A DNA stretch of 64,000 nt from an uncultured Tateyamaria sp. (GTDB taxonomy: Bacteria; Pseudomonadota; Alphaproteobacteria; Rhodobacterales; Rhodobacteraceae). Positions 45,947 to 55,923 of this stretch are shown in pieces (the first letter of the stretch is position 1; each line of letters starts with the position of its first letter). The position numbers were made by a program, and so were the translations under genes. The stretch is from NCBI RefSeq assembly GCF_947494755.1, contig NZ_CANLVZ010000001.1, positions 62,001-126,000 on the forward strand, given 5' to 3'. The notes under the pieces are model-generated. The model searched no databases, was not told the DNA's origin, and worked only from the letters and a program-made list of their open reading frames with translations.

Positions 45947-46545
45947 GTGTATTTGCCTTTTACCTATTCGCGATCAGCGTGATCACCGGGGGGCTGTTCA
46001 CGGTTATCAGCCGCAACCCGGTCCACTCGGTTTTGTGGTTGATCCTGTCGTTCCTGTCGGCGGCTGGTCTGTTCGTGCTGCTCGGGGCCGAGTTTGTCGC
46101 GATGCTGCTGATCATCGTCTATGTGGGTGCCGTCGCGGTGTTGTTCCTGTTCGTGGTGATGATGCTTGATGTGGATTTCGCCGAGTTGAAGGCTGAAATG
46201 GCGCGCTATATGCCGCTGGCCTTGCTGATCGCCGTCGTGATCCTGATGCAATTCGTGATGGCCTTTGGCGCATGGGAAAGCAACGCAGCGGCCGAGGGCC
46301 TGCGTGCCCAGTTGACGCCTGTGGATCGCCACAACACCGAAGCCTTGGGCATGATCCTGTATGACCAGTATTTCCTGCTGTTCCAGCTTGCGGGCCTGAT
46401 CCTGCTGGTTGCGATGATCGGAGCGATTGTTCTGACGCTGCGCCACCGCTCGGATGTGAAACGTCAGGATGTGGTGGCCCAGATGATGCGCGACCCGGCA
46501 GTCGCGATGGAGCTGAAAGATGTCAAACCGGGGCAGGGGCTCTGA
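45943..46545 (+). CDS. nuoJ: NADH-quinone oxidoreductase subunit J
   Basis: 200 aa, five-helix membrane subunit between NuoH and the antiporter-like subunits. [26 protein letters not shown] and [24 protein letters not shown] contain the helix with the pi-bulge characteristic of the family. A cytoplasmic tail ([18 protein letters not shown]...) follows. Confidence 0.95.
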   Translation: MSVFAFYLFAISVITGGLFTVISRNPVHSVLWLILSFLSAAGLFVLLGAEFVAMLLIIVYVGAVAVLFLFVVMMLDVDFAELKAEMARYMPLALLIAVVILMQFVMAFGAWESNAAAEGLRAQLTPVDRHNTEALGMILYDQYFLLFQLAGLILLVAMIGAIVLTLRHRSDVKRQDVVAQMMRDPAVAMELKDVKPGQGL

Positions 46546-46548
46546 GCG

Positions 46549-47025
46549 ATGACGGCAAGGGTCGCATATATCCTGTCGGGTGCACTGGCGCTGATGGGTG
46601 CGCAAGCGACAGCGCTGACGCTGACTGGCTGTGACCGGACGACCCACATCTCGCATGGCGGAGAGGCGGATCATGTTGATCTCGGCCAAGGCCGTGTGAT
46701 GTGGCGCGACTGGTGGAGTCAGGAGGGGACTGCGACCGACTTTACAGTTGTGGACTGCGCCCCCGGTACGGCCCTGCAATTCCGCACCCAGGAAGAGAAC
46801 ATGGGCACGCGCCTGCCCTTCAACCGCACAGAAAAGGCGTTGGCCGTGATCGCACGGCACGAAGAAGGCGCGCGCGCCTTTGCGACGTTCGAGCGCATGG
46901 CCGAAGATTTGGATGGCATCGCCCGCGATATCACCATCGCCACGCTGAGCGCGGAACCCTGCGCCTGTGCGGTGCTGTACCCCGAGGCGCGCGGCGACAA
47001 AACGGAGTTCAAGCTTGCCGGGTAA
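46549..47025 (+). CDS. Exported protein of unknown function between nuoJ and nuoK
   Basis: 158 aa. A signal peptide (ARVAYILSGALALMGAQATA) precedes LTLTGC. The mature domain has four or more Cys (GCDRTTH, VDCAPG, EPCACAVLY) that could form two disulfides, and LQFRTQEENMGTRLPFN and DLDGIARDITIATL blocks. It lies 3 bp behind nuoJ. No family recognised. It is a third extracytoplasmic protein inside the complex I operon. Confidence 0.72.
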   Translation: MTARVAYILSGALALMGAQATALTLTGCDRTTHISHGGEADHVDLGQGRVMWRDWWSQEGTATDFTVVDCAPGTALQFRTQEENMGTRLPFNRTEKALAVIARHEEGARAFATFERMAEDLDGIARDITIATLSAEPCACAVLYPEARGDKTEFKLAG

Positions 47026-47053
47026 GCCCTGCTGGCCAGATTAGGAAAGACCG

Positions 47054-47359
47054 ATGATCGGACTAGAACATTACCTCACAGTCGCAGCGACGCTGTTTGT
47101 CATTGGCATTTTCGGGCTGTTTCTGAACCGCAAGAACGTGATCATCCTGCTGATGAGCATCGAGTTGATGCTGCTGGCGGTGAACATCAATCTGGTCGCG
47201 TTTTCGTCCTTCCTCGGCGATCTGGTGGGGCAGGTGTTCACCCTCTTTGTGCTGACCGTCGCCGCCGCCGAGGCGGCCATCGGCCTTGCGATCCTCGTGT
47301 GCTTCTTCCGCAACCGGGGCACCATTGCGGTCGAAGACGTCAACGTGATGAAAGGGTGA
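47054..47359 (+). CDS. nuoK: NADH-quinone oxidoreductase subunit K
   Basis: 101 aa, three membrane helices with the two conserved buried glutamates of the E-channel ([19 protein letters not shown] and [18 protein letters not shown]). Normal length. The next, very small gene starts 4 bp after its stop. Confidence 0.96.
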   Translation: MIGLEHYLTVAATLFVIGIFGLFLNRKNVIILLMSIELMLLAVNINLVAFSSFLGDLVGQVFTLFVLTVAAAEAAIGLAILVCFFRNRGTIAVEDVNVMKG

Positions 47360-47363
47360 GCCG

Positions 47364-47495
47364 ATGAACCTGCTGCTGGACTATTTCTGGATGCTGCCGG
47401 TCGCGATCGGTGTGGCCGGTGTCTACCACTTCGCGATGCAAGACCTCGCCCCTGCGCCCGCCCGTGCGCGCGTGCAGAACAAGACCAAGGGATAA
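47364..47495 (+). CDS. 43-aa single-helix membrane protein between nuoK and nuoL
   Basis: The ATG at 47364 lies behind GGGTGAG and gives [20 protein letters not shown] and on to a basic, Ala/Pro-rich tail ending NKTKG. One membrane helix (about 3-22) with the basic tail predicted inside. It occupies all the nuoK-nuoL gap except 4 and 7 bp. Tight fit, RBS and clear membrane-protein character argue that it is real. It could correspond to a supernumerary complex I subunit or assembly factor; not recognised. Confidence 0.65.
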   Translation: MNLLLDYFWMLPVAIGVAGVYHFAMQDLAPAPARARVQNKTKG

Positions 47496-47502
47496 GCCGA
47501 TC

Positions 47503-49611
47503 ATGGAAACCATCATCCTCTTTGCCCCTCTGGTCGGCGCGCTGCTCTGCGGCTTTGGCTGGCGCGCGTTTGGCGAAACGGCGGCCTGCTGGATCGCGAC
47601 GGGCCTGTTGTTCCTGTCCGCGGCGCTGTCCTGGATTGTCTTCCTGACCTTTGACGGCACCACCGAAAGCATCCAGATCCTGCGCTGGATCGAAAGCGGT
47701 TCCCTCAGCACCGATTGGGCCATTCGTCTCGATCGCCTTACGGCGATCATGCTGATCGTGATCACGACCGTTTCCAGCCTCGTGCACCTATATTCCTTTG
47801 GCTACATGGAGAGCGACCCGCAATGGCGCGAGGGCGAGACGTACAAGCCCCGCTTCTTTGCCTATCTGTCCTTCTTTACCTTTGCGATGTTGATGCTGGT
47901 GACGGCGGACAACCTTGTTCAGATGTTCTTTGGTTGGGAAGGGGTCGGCGTCGCCTCGTACCTGCTGATCGGGTTTTATTATCGCAAGCCGTCCGCCAAT
48001 GCCGCCGCCATCAAGGCCTTTGTGGTCAACCGGGTGGGTGATTTCGGCTTTGCGCTTGGTATCTTCGGGCTGTTTTTCCTGACGGACTCGATCAAGTTTG
48101 ACGACATCTTTGCCAATGTGGCCACATTGGCCGACATCCAACTGACCTTCCTGTGGACCGAGTGGAATGCAGCCAACCTGATTGCCTTCCTGCTGTTCAT
48201 CGGGGCCATGGGCAAATCGGCTCAACTTTTCCTGCACACCTGGTTGCCCGACGCGATGGAGGGGCCGACGCCGGTCTCCGCCCTGATCCATGCCGCGACC
48301 ATGGTCACGGCGGGTGTGTTCCTTGTTTGCCGCATGTCGCCGCTGATGGAGTTCGCGCCCGAAACGATGGCCTTTGTCACCTTCCTTGGCGCGGCGACGG
48401 CCCTGTTCGCGGCCTCCGTTGGCCTTGTGCAGACCGACATCAAACGCGTCATCGCCTATTCCACCTGTTCGCAGCTTGGTTACATGTTCGTGGCCGCAGG
48501 CGTGGGCATGTATTCGGCGGCGATGTTCCATTTGCTGACGCACGCCTTCTTCAAGGCGATGCTGTTCCTTGGGGCCGGCTCGGTCATCCACGCGATGCAT
48601 CACGAGCAGGACATGACCAACTACGGCGGACTGCGCAAAAAGATCCCCTATACTTTTGCGGCCATGATGATCGGCACGCTGGCGATCACGGGCGTGGGCA
48701 TTCCGGTCTGGATTTTCACGCTTGGCGAAATTCCCATCGGGTTCGCGGGCTTCCAGTCCAAGGACGCGATTGTCGAAAGCGCCTTTGCAGCTGGCACCGG
48801 GTTCAGCTTTTGGGCGCTGGTCATCGCGGCCCTGTTCACCAGTTTCTACAGCTGGCGGCTGATGTTCCTGACGTTCTACGGAGAGCCGCGCGGCGACAAG
48901 CACACCCACGACCATGCCCATGAAAGCCCTGCTGTCATGCTGATCCCGCTTGGTGTGCTGAGCATCGGTGCAATCTTTGCCGGGATGGTCTGGTACGGCT
49001 CCTTCTTCGGACACACCGATAAGGTCGCCACCTTCTACGGTATTCCGTATGCCGAGGCCGAAGATCATGGCGAGGCCAAGGACGACCACGCTGACGAGGG
49101 CCATGCCGATGACAAGGGCAAGGAAGGTGAACACCACTATGCTTTCGCCGGGGAACCCGGGCAGGGTGCGCTTTACATCGGGCCGGACAACACCGTTCTG
49201 GATGACGCACACAAGGTGCCATACTGGGTGAAAACCTCGCCCTTTGCGGCGATGCTTCTTGGCTTCCTGACGGCTTACTGGTTCTACATCAAGAACCCGT
49301 CGCTGCCCGGACGGCTCGCCGAGAACCAGCGCCCGCTCTATCTGTTCCTCAAGAACAAGTGGTACTTTGACGAGCTTTATAACTACATCTTCGTCCAACC
49401 CGCGCTGTGGATCGGCAAGCAGCTGTGGAAGAAGGGCGACGGCGATGTGATTGATGGCACCATCAACGGCGTCTCCATGGGCATCGTGCCCTTCATCACG
49501 CGGCTCGCCGGTCGGGCGCAGTCGGGCTATATCTTTACCTATGCGTTTGCGATGGTGATCGGGATTGCGGTCCTGATCACGTGGATGACGCTGAGCGGGG
49601 GGGCAAACTGA
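47503..49611 (+). CDS. nuoL: NADH-quinone oxidoreductase subunit L
   Basis: 702 aa distal antiporter-like proton-pumping subunit with the long lateral helix at its C-terminus. [53 protein letters not shown] and the lysines along the axis are family marks. Two His/Asp-rich segments are unusual: THDHAHE (about 467-474) and a run with five His and many Asp/Glu (about 517-548) in a loop between late helices. ATG 47503 is chosen; upstream frame belongs to the 43-aa gene region. Stop shares one base with the nuoM start. Confidence 0.96.
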   Translation: METIILFAPLVGALLCGFGWRAFGETAACWIATGLLFLSAALSWIVFLTFDGTTESIQILRWIESGSLSTDWAIRLDRLTAIMLIVITTVSSLVHLYSFGYMESDPQWREGETYKPRFFAYLSFFTFAMLMLVTADNLVQMFFGWEGVGVASYLLIGFYYRKPSANAAAIKAFVVNRVGDFGFALGIFGLFFLTDSIKFDDIFANVATLADIQLTFLWTEWNAANLIAFLLFIGAMGKSAQLFLHTWLPDAMEGPTPVSALIHAATMVTAGVFLVCRMSPLMEFAPETMAFVTFLGAATALFAASVGLVQTDIKRVIAYSTCSQLGYMFVAAGVGMYSAAMFHLLTHAFFKAMLFLGAGSVIHAMHHEQDMTNYGGLRKKIPYTFAAMMIGTLAITGVGIPVWIFTLGEIPIGFAGFQSKDAIVESAFAAGTGFSFWALVIAALFTSFYSWRLMFLTFYGEPRGDKHTHDHAHESPAVMLIPLGVLSIGAIFAGMVWYGSFFGHTDKVATFYGIPYAEAEDHGEAKDDHADEGHADDKGKEGEHHYAFAGEPGQGALYIGPDNTVLDDAHKVPYWVKTSPFAAMLLGFLTAYWFYIKNPSLPGRLAENQRPLYLFLKNKWYFDELYNYIFVQPALWIGKQLWKKGDGDVIDGTINGVSMGIVPFITRLAGRAQSGYIFTYAFAMVIGIAVLITWMTLSGGAN

Positions 49612-51152
49612 TGGACAACCTTCTTTCCATCGTGACCTTCATGCCCGCGCTTGCGGCGCTAATCCTTGCCATCTTCCTGCGTGGAGAAGATGAGGCGGCG
49701 CAGCGCAATGCCAAGTGGGTGGCCATGGCGACCACGGGTCTGACGTTCCTCGCCTCGCTGTTCATTCTGTTCGAATTTGATCCCAACGACACCGGCTTTC
49801 AGTTTGTGGAAGAGGGCACATGGATCATGGGCCTGACTTACAAGATGGGGGTCGATGGCATTTCGGTGCTGTTTGTGATGCTGACCACCTTCATGATGCC
49901 GCTGGTGATTGCGGCGTCGTGGTCGGTGACGGACCGCGTCAAGGAATACATGATCGCCTTCCTGCTGCTGGAAACGCTGATGCTTGGCGTGTTCATGGCG
50001 CTGGATCTGGTGCTGTTCTACCTGTTCTTTGAGGCCGGGCTGATCCCGATGTTCCTGATCATTGGCATCTGGGGCGGGGCGAACCGGATCTATGCCAGCT
50101 TCAAGTTCTTCCTTTACACCTTCCTCGGCTCGGTGCTGATGCTGGTGGCAATGGTGGGCATGTTTGCGGACGCGGGCACCACCGATATCGAGCAACTACT
50201 GAACCACCAGTTCGGGTCCGAGACGTTCTCGCTGCTTGGCATTCAGGTTGTGGGGGGCATGCAGACGTTGCTGTTCCTCGCGTTCTTTGCCAGCTTTGCG
50301 GTCAAGATGCCGATGTGGCCGGTCCACACATGGCTGCCGGATGCGCACGTGCAGGCCCCGACCGCGGGGTCGGTGGTGCTGGCGGCCATCCTGCTGAAAC
50401 TGGGCGGCTACGGGTTCATCCGCTTTTCCATTGGCATGTTTCCGGTGGGGTCGGACGTGATGGCGCCGCTGGTGCTGTGGATGTCGGCGATAGCGATTGT
50501 CTACACCTCGCTGGTGGCGCTGGTGCAGGAAGACATGAAAAAGCTGATCGCCTATTCCTCCGTCGCTCACATGGGCTTTGTGACAATGGGTATCTTTGCG
50601 GCCAATCAGCAGGGGCTGGATGGCGCGATTTTCCAGATGCTCAGCCACGGCTTCATCTCGGGCGCGTTGTTCCTGTGCGTCGGCGTGATCTATGACCGGA
50701 TGCACACGCGCGAGATCGACGCCTATGGGGGCCTCGTGAACAAGATGCCCGCCTATGCGCTGATCTTCATGCTGTTCACGATGGCCAATGTGGGCCTGCC
50801 GGGGACTTCCGGTTTTGTGGGTGAGTTCCTGACGCTGATGGCCGTGTTCCAGGTCAACACCTGGGTGGCGGCGGTGGCGACCACGGGCGTCATATTCTCG
50901 GCGGCCTATGCGCTGTGGCTGTACCGGCGGGTGGTGATGGGCGATCTGATCAAGGAAAGCCTGAAGTCGATCACCGACATGAGCCGGCGCGAGCGCGCAA
51001 TCTTTGCACCGCTCGTGGTGATGACCATCCTGCTTGGGGTGTACCCGGCGCTGATCCTCGACATCATCGGCCCGTCCGTGGCCGCGCTTGTGACCCAATA
51101 CGACACAGCCCTTGTGGCGGCAGAGGCCGCGACGCAAATGGCTGCAAACTAA
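49611..51152 (+). CDS. nuoM: NADH-quinone oxidoreductase subunit M
   Basis: 513 aa antiporter-like proton-pumping subunit, 14 helices expected. [18 protein letters not shown] holds the key Glu, and [37 protein letters not shown] and [18 protein letters not shown] are diagnostic. TGATG junction with nuoL. Confidence 0.97.
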   Translation: MDNLLSIVTFMPALAALILAIFLRGEDEAAQRNAKWVAMATTGLTFLASLFILFEFDPNDTGFQFVEEGTWIMGLTYKMGVDGISVLFVMLTTFMMPLVIAASWSVTDRVKEYMIAFLLLETLMLGVFMALDLVLFYLFFEAGLIPMFLIIGIWGGANRIYASFKFFLYTFLGSVLMLVAMVGMFADAGTTDIEQLLNHQFGSETFSLLGIQVVGGMQTLLFLAFFASFAVKMPMWPVHTWLPDAHVQAPTAGSVVLAAILLKLGGYGFIRFSIGMFPVGSDVMAPLVLWMSAIAIVYTSLVALVQEDMKKLIAYSSVAHMGFVTMGIFAANQQGLDGAIFQMLSHGFISGALFLCVGVIYDRMHTREIDAYGGLVNKMPAYALIFMLFTMANVGLPGTSGFVGEFLTLMAVFQVNTWVAAVATTGVIFSAAYALWLYRRVVMGDLIKESLKSITDMSRRERAIFAPLVVMTILLGVYPALILDIIGPSVAALVTQYDTALVAAEAATQMAAN

Positions 51153-51167
51153 GAACGGTTTTGAAAC

Positions 51168-52604
51168 ATGTCTGCTGATCTGACCATCATCCTGCCCGAA
51201 ATCCTGCTGTCGGGGTTTGCCATTCTGGCCCTGATCGGGGCGGTCTATACGTCCAAGGACGACTTGGCCTCGCCCCTCGTTTGGTCGACAGCGGCGGTGT
51301 TTCTGGCACTGGCGGCGTGGATCGGTTTCACGGGGCAGGGCAGCAACGTGGCCTTCTCTGGCATGTTCATCGATGACGGGTTTTCGCGCTTTGCCAAGGT
51401 GACGATCCTGATTTCAGCGGCAGCCGTTCTGTTGATGAGCGAAGGCTACATGTCGGCGCGCGGATTGCTGCGCTTTGAATATCCGGTGCTGGTCGCTTTG
51501 GCCGTTGTGGGCATGATGATGATGGTGTCGGCGGGCGATCTGATGGCGCTCTATATGGGTCTCGAGCTGCAATCACTGTCGCTATATGTCGTCGCCTCAC
51601 TTCGCCGGGACTCGGTGAAATCGACCGAGGCCGGCCTCAAGTATTTCGTGCTGGGCGCGCTGTCTTCGGGTCTGCTGCTTTATGGGGCGTCGCTGGTCTA
51701 TGGCTATGCGGGCACAACCCTGTTTTCGGGCATCGTGCAGGTCGCGCAAGAGGGCGTGTCGCTTGGCTTGCTCTTCGGTCTCGTGTTTCTGATGGCAGGC
51801 TTTGCCTTCAAGGTCTCGGCCGTGCCGTTCCACATGTGGACGCCGGATGTCTATGAGGGCTCGCCCACGCCCGTCACAGCCTTCTTCGCCACCGCACCCA
51901 AGGTCGCGGCCATGGCCTTGTTTGCGCGCGTGATGCACGACGCCTTTGGCGGTGCGGTCGCGGACTGGCAGCAGATCATGGCGCTCTTGTCGGTGCTGTC
52001 GATGTTCCTTGGCGCTTTTGCGGCCATCGGGCAGACAAACATCAAGCGGCTCATGGCGTTTTCCTCCATCGCCCATATGGGCTATGCGCTGATGGGTCTG
52101 GCGGCGGGCACTGTACTGGGTGTGCAGGCGATGCTGGTCTACATGGCGATCTACGTGACCATGAATGTGGGCACGTTCGCCTTCATCCTAATGATGGAGA
52201 AAGACGGCCAGCCCGTCACCGAGATCTCCTCGCTCAACAGTTATGCCAAGAAAGAACCGGGCAAGGCGTTGGCCATGTTGGTTCTGATGTTCAGCCTTGC
52301 AGGTGTGCCGCCGATGCTGGGCTTCTTTGGCAAGTTCTATGTGCTGCGCGCAGCCTATGAGGGCGGTCTTGCGTGGCTTGCCATCGCCGGTGTGATCGCC
52401 TCTGTGATCGGGGCCTATTACTATCTGCGTATCGTGTTCTTCATGTATTTTGGCGACGCGGGCGAGGATCGCCTGAACGGTGGCAAATCCCCCATCCTGT
52501 GGGTGATGCTGATGGGCTCGGCTGCGGTCATGGTTCTGGGCATCGTCAACATGTTCGGTGTCGAGGGTGCGGCAGCGGCGGCAGCGGCCACGTTGGTGAA
52601 CTAG
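51168..52604 (+). CDS. nuoN: NADH-quinone oxidoreductase subunit N
   Basis: 478 aa antiporter-like subunit. [21 protein letters not shown] (key Glu), [36 protein letters not shown] and [20 protein letters not shown] are diagnostic. Last nuo gene. A 12-bp palindrome follows (52613-52624), and birA begins 53 bp downstream on the same strand. Confidence 0.97.
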   Translation: MSADLTIILPEILLSGFAILALIGAVYTSKDDLASPLVWSTAAVFLALAAWIGFTGQGSNVAFSGMFIDDGFSRFAKVTILISAAAVLLMSEGYMSARGLLRFEYPVLVALAVVGMMMMVSAGDLMALYMGLELQSLSLYVVASLRRDSVKSTEAGLKYFVLGALSSGLLLYGASLVYGYAGTTLFSGIVQVAQEGVSLGLLFGLVFLMAGFAFKVSAVPFHMWTPDVYEGSPTPVTAFFATAPKVAAMALFARVMHDAFGGAVADWQQIMALLSVLSMFLGAFAAIGQTNIKRLMAFSSIAHMGYALMGLAAGTVLGVQAMLVYMAIYVTMNVGTFAFILMMEKDGQPVTEISSLNSYAKKEPGKALAMLVLMFSLAGVPPMLGFFGKFYVLRAAYEGGLAWLAIAGVIASVIGAYYYLRIVFFMYFGDAGEDRLNGGKSPILWVMLMGSAAVMVLGIVNMFGVEGAAAAAAATLVN

Positions 52605-52657
52605 GCACATTTGGTCGGCCGACCCTGCGTGGGACACTTTTGGAAAGCGGGCAGGTC

Positions 52658-53407
52658 ATGACCGGGTGGCCCGAAGGCTATGGCCGCACCGTCCTGGCCG
52701 AGGTTGATTCCACATTGACCGAAGCGGCACGCCGCGCGGCAGATCTGGCGGGCCCCGAGTGGATCCTGGGACTGAACCAGACGGCGGCGCGCGGGCGGCG
52801 GGGCCGCGCTTGGGCCATGCCTGCGGGCAATTTTGCGGCCACTTTGGTTTTGCCGATGCGCGAGGCACCGGGGGATGCCGCCCTTCGGTCTTTTGTCATA
52901 TCGCTGGCCTTGCATGATGCTTTCGTGGCGGCCACGGGGCGCGGCGATGCCTTCGCGCTCAAGTGGCCCAACGACGTGCTTCTGCGCGACGGCAAGGTGG
53001 CGGGCATCCTGCTCGAAAGCATCAGCACCGGTGCGGCGGTGACCCACTTGGCGATTGGCGTCGGCGTGAACCTGATCGCAGCGCCGGGCGCGGATCAGGT
53101 GGAGGAAGGGGCCGTGCGCCCCGTCGCCCTGAAATCGGAGTTGGGGGTGAGCATTGCGCCCGAGGCGTTTCTGAACCTGCTGGCCCAATCCTATGCCCGC
53201 TACGAGGCCCAGTTCACCACCTACGGCTTTGCACCCATTCGCACCGCGTGGCTGGCCCGCGCCGCCCGTCTGGGGCAGGCGATCACCGCCCGTACCACCC
53301 GCGAGACCCATCAAGGAACCTTCGCGGATGTGGACGCAGATGGGCAACTTGTTCTAGAGACGCCCAAAGGCCGGGTGCGCATCCCGGCGGGCGACGTATA
53401 TTTCTAA
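52658..53407 (+). CDS. birA: Biotin-[acetyl-CoA carboxylase] ligase
   Basis: 249 aa class-I biotin protein ligase without the N-terminal DNA-binding domain. It attaches biotin to carriers such as the MccA protein in this window. TAARGRRGRAWAMPAGNFAATLVLP is the biotinyl-AMP loop, and LKWPNDVLLRDGKVAGILLE and GVGVNL are conserved. The C-terminal SH3-like domain ends GRVRIPAGDVYF. ATG 52658 is chosen; the frame upstream runs into nuoN. Confidence 0.93.
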   Translation: MTGWPEGYGRTVLAEVDSTLTEAARRAADLAGPEWILGLNQTAARGRRGRAWAMPAGNFAATLVLPMREAPGDAALRSFVISLALHDAFVAATGRGDAFALKWPNDVLLRDGKVAGILLESISTGAAVTHLAIGVGVNLIAAPGADQVEEGAVRPVALKSELGVSIAPEAFLNLLAQSYARYEAQFTTYGFAPIRTAWLARAARLGQAITARTTRETHQGTFADVDADGQLVLETPKGRVRIPAGDVYF

Positions 53408-53423
53408 GGAAGGGGCGCACCCC

Positions 53424-54197
53424 ATGCTCTTGGCCATCGACTGCGGCAACACCAACACCGTCTTCTCCATCTGGGATGGAGAGGCGTTTATCGGCACCTG
53501 GCGTACCTCGACCGAATGGCAGCGCACGGCGGATCAATACTATGTCTGGTTCTCGTCGCTGATGAAGTTCCAGAAGATCGAGGTCGAGATCACCGACATG
53601 ATCATCTCGTCCACTGTGCCACGGGTCGTGTTCAACCTGCGGGTCATGGCGGATCGCTATTTCAACACGCGGCCCATCGTGGTGGGCAAGCCCGATTGCC
53701 TGCTTCCCGTGGGCGTGCGGGTGGACGAGGGGACACAAGTTGGCCCTGACCGTCTTGTAAACACGGTCGCGGGACACGATCTGTACGGAGGGGACCTGAT
53801 CATGGTCGACTTCGGCACCGCCACGACATTCGATGTGGTGGACACCGATGGCGCCTATATCGGGGGGGTGATCGCACCGGGTGTGAACCTAAGCCTTGAG
53901 GCGCTGCACAACGCGGCCGCCGCGCTGCCCCATGTGGATATCACCAAGCCGCAGGCCGTCATTGGCACCAACACCGTCGCCTGCATGCAATCCGGCGTGT
54001 TTTGGGGTTACGTCGGATTGGTGCGTGAGATATGTGCCCGGATCAAGGCGGAACGCGCCCGTGAGATGCGCGTGATTTCAACAGGGGGCCTTGCGCCGCT
54101 GTTTCAGCAGACCGAAGCCCTCTTCGATCATTATCAAGACGAATTGACGATGCATGGCCTGACGGTCATCCATCGTTTCAACAAGGAAAATACCTGA
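53424..54197 (+). CDS. coaX: Type III pantothenate kinase
   Basis: 257 aa, first step of CoA synthesis. LLAIDCGNTNTVFSIWDG is the ASKHA-fold phosphate-binding motif, with DRLVNTVAG and MVDFGTATTFDVVD (catalytic Asp and second phosphate loop), GGVIAPGVNLSLEAL and ISTGGLAPL. GGAAGGGG precedes the ATG. Located between birA and rnj, a common order in this group. Confidence 0.95.
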   Translation: MLLAIDCGNTNTVFSIWDGEAFIGTWRTSTEWQRTADQYYVWFSSLMKFQKIEVEITDMIISSTVPRVVFNLRVMADRYFNTRPIVVGKPDCLLPVGVRVDEGTQVGPDRLVNTVAGHDLYGGDLIMVDFGTATTFDVVDTDGAYIGGVIAPGVNLSLEALHNAAAALPHVDITKPQAVIGTNTVACMQSGVFWGYVGLVREICARIKAERAREMRVISTGGLAPLFQQTEALFDHYQDELTMHGLTVIHRFNKENT

Positions 54198-54201
54198 ACT
54201 T

Positions 54202-55872
54202 ATGAGCAGTGAACGACTGATCTACCTGCCCCTTGGGGGGGCGGGTGAAATAGGCATGAACGCCTATGTGTATGGCTACGGCAAACCCGACCAGGAACGC
54301 CTGATCGTGGTGGACCTTGGCGTGACCTTTCCGGATATGGACGGCTCGCCCGGTGTGGATTTGATCCTGCCCGACATCACCTGGCTGGCCGAGCGCAAGG
54401 ACCGCATCGAGGCGATCTTTGTCACCCATGCCCACGAAGACCATGTGGGTGCCATCGCCCACACCTATGACCAGCTGGGCGCGCCGATCTATGCGCGCGC
54501 CTTCACCGCCAATATCGCGCGGCGCAAGATGGGCGAACATGGCCATGACGAAGAGGCGGTACGCGTCACCGGCGCATGGCCCGAACAGGTGGAGGTCGGC
54601 CCGTTCAAGGTTGGCTTCCTGCCCATGTCCCACTCGATCCCCGAAAGTGCCGCGCTGATCATCGACAGTGCGCATGGCCGAGTGATCCACTCAGGCGATT
54701 TCAAGCTGGACGAGACGCCCATCGTGGGTGAGCCCTTTGATCCGGACCTGTGGGCCGAGGTGTCCAAGGATGGAATCAAGGCGCTGGTCTGCGACAGCAC
54801 AAACGTCTTTTCCCCCAACCCAGGCCGGTCCGAAACAAGTGTCGGGCCCGAGATCGAAAAGCTGGTGCGCGGGCACACGGACGGGATCGTGGTGGCAACC
54901 ACCTTTGCGTCCAATGTGGCCCGGGTGAAAACACTGGCGGATGCGGGTGCGCGCGCAGGGCGGTCGATTGTGCTGCTTGGTCGGGCGATGCGGCGGATGA
55001 TCGAAGCGTCGATCGAGACCGGCGTTTTGAAAGACTTCCCCACCGTTGTCAGCCCCGAGGATGCGCGCAGCATTCCGCGTGAAAACCTGATGTTGCTGGT
55101 TACGGGCTCGCAAGGCGAACGGCGCGCGGCCTCGGCCCAACTGGCGAACGGCAAGTATATGGGGCTGGAGTTGAAAGAGGGCGATCTGTTCCTTTTTTCG
55201 TCGAAAACCATCCCCGGCAACGAGCGCGGCGTGATCCGCATCATGAACCAGCTTTCGGAAAAGGGCGTGGATGTGGTCGATGACTCATCGGGTCTCTATC
55301 ACGTGTCCGGCCATGCCAATGGGCCGGACATCGCGCGCCTCCATGATATCGTCAATCCACAGATCGTGGTGCCCATGCACGGGGAACACCGGCATTTGCG
55401 CGAACACGTCAAGATGGCGGAAAGCGCCGGGCGCATGGGCGTTCTTGCCGTTAACGGGATGATGATCGACCTGTCGGGCAATGCGCCCAAAGTCGCCGAA
55501 TATATCGAGACGGGCCGGACTTATCTTGATGGGTCAGTGCAGATCGGGGCGCTAGACGGGGTCGTGCGCGACCGCATCCGCATGGCGCTCAACGGGCATG
55601 TTCTGGTCACGCTGATTTTGGATGAAGAAGACGAGCCGCTTGGTGATCCGTGGTGTGAAACCATGGGACTGCCGGATATGGGCACGTCCAAGGCGGCGTT
55701 GGTCGAGGTGCTCGAAGCGGATATCAGTCAGTTTCTGGGCCGCGCGGATGCCAAGACTCTGCGCGACGACGACAAACTGACCGAAGCCCTGCGTCGCATC
55801 GTGCGCAAGTCCGGGCAGGACGAGATTGGCAAGAAGCCCGAAGTCACGGTTGTCATCAGCCGGATGCATTGA
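54202..55872 (+). CDS. rnj: Ribonuclease J
   Basis: 556 aa metallo-beta-lactamase/beta-CASP ribonuclease with 5'-3' exo- and endonuclease activity in RNA maturation and decay. Zinc ligands THAHEDHVGA (His76, His78, Asp80, His81), HSGDFKLDE and VPMHGEHRHLREH are present, as is CDSTNVFSPNPGRSE. It starts 4 bp behind coaX and ends the plus-strand operon at the terminator 55878-55900. Confidence 0.96.
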   Translation: MSSERLIYLPLGGAGEIGMNAYVYGYGKPDQERLIVVDLGVTFPDMDGSPGVDLILPDITWLAERKDRIEAIFVTHAHEDHVGAIAHTYDQLGAPIYARAFTANIARRKMGEHGHDEEAVRVTGAWPEQVEVGPFKVGFLPMSHSIPESAALIIDSAHGRVIHSGDFKLDETPIVGEPFDPDLWAEVSKDGIKALVCDSTNVFSPNPGRSETSVGPEIEKLVRGHTDGIVVATTFASNVARVKTLADAGARAGRSIVLLGRAMRRMIEASIETGVLKDFPTVVSPEDARSIPRENLMLLVTGSQGERRAASAQLANGKYMGLELKEGDLFLFSSKTIPGNERGVIRIMNQLSEKGVDVVDDSSGLYHVSGHANGPDIARLHDIVNPQIVVPMHGEHRHLREHVKMAESAGRMGVLAVNGMMIDLSGNAPKVAEYIETGRTYLDGSVQIGALDGVVRDRIRMALNGHVLVTLILDEEDEPLGDPWCETMGLPDMGTSKAALVEVLEADISQFLGRADAKTLRDDDKLTEALRRIVRKSGQDEIGKKPEVTVVISRMH

Positions 55873-55877
55873 CGAAA

Positions 55878-55900
55878 AAGGCGGGCCACAGGCCCGCCTT
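55878..55900. terminator. Bidirectional intrinsic terminator between rnj and the helicase gene
   Basis: AAGGCGGGCC (55878-55887) and GGCCCGCCTT (55891-55900) pair perfectly around a 3-nt loop. On the minus-strand transcript the stem is followed by a U-run (complement of the A-run at 55875-55879), ideal for ending the helicase message. On the plus strand the U-run is short. It lies in the gap between two converging genes. Confidence 0.85.
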
Positions 55901-55923
55901 ACGTCTTTGCGATGTGGCGCGGA

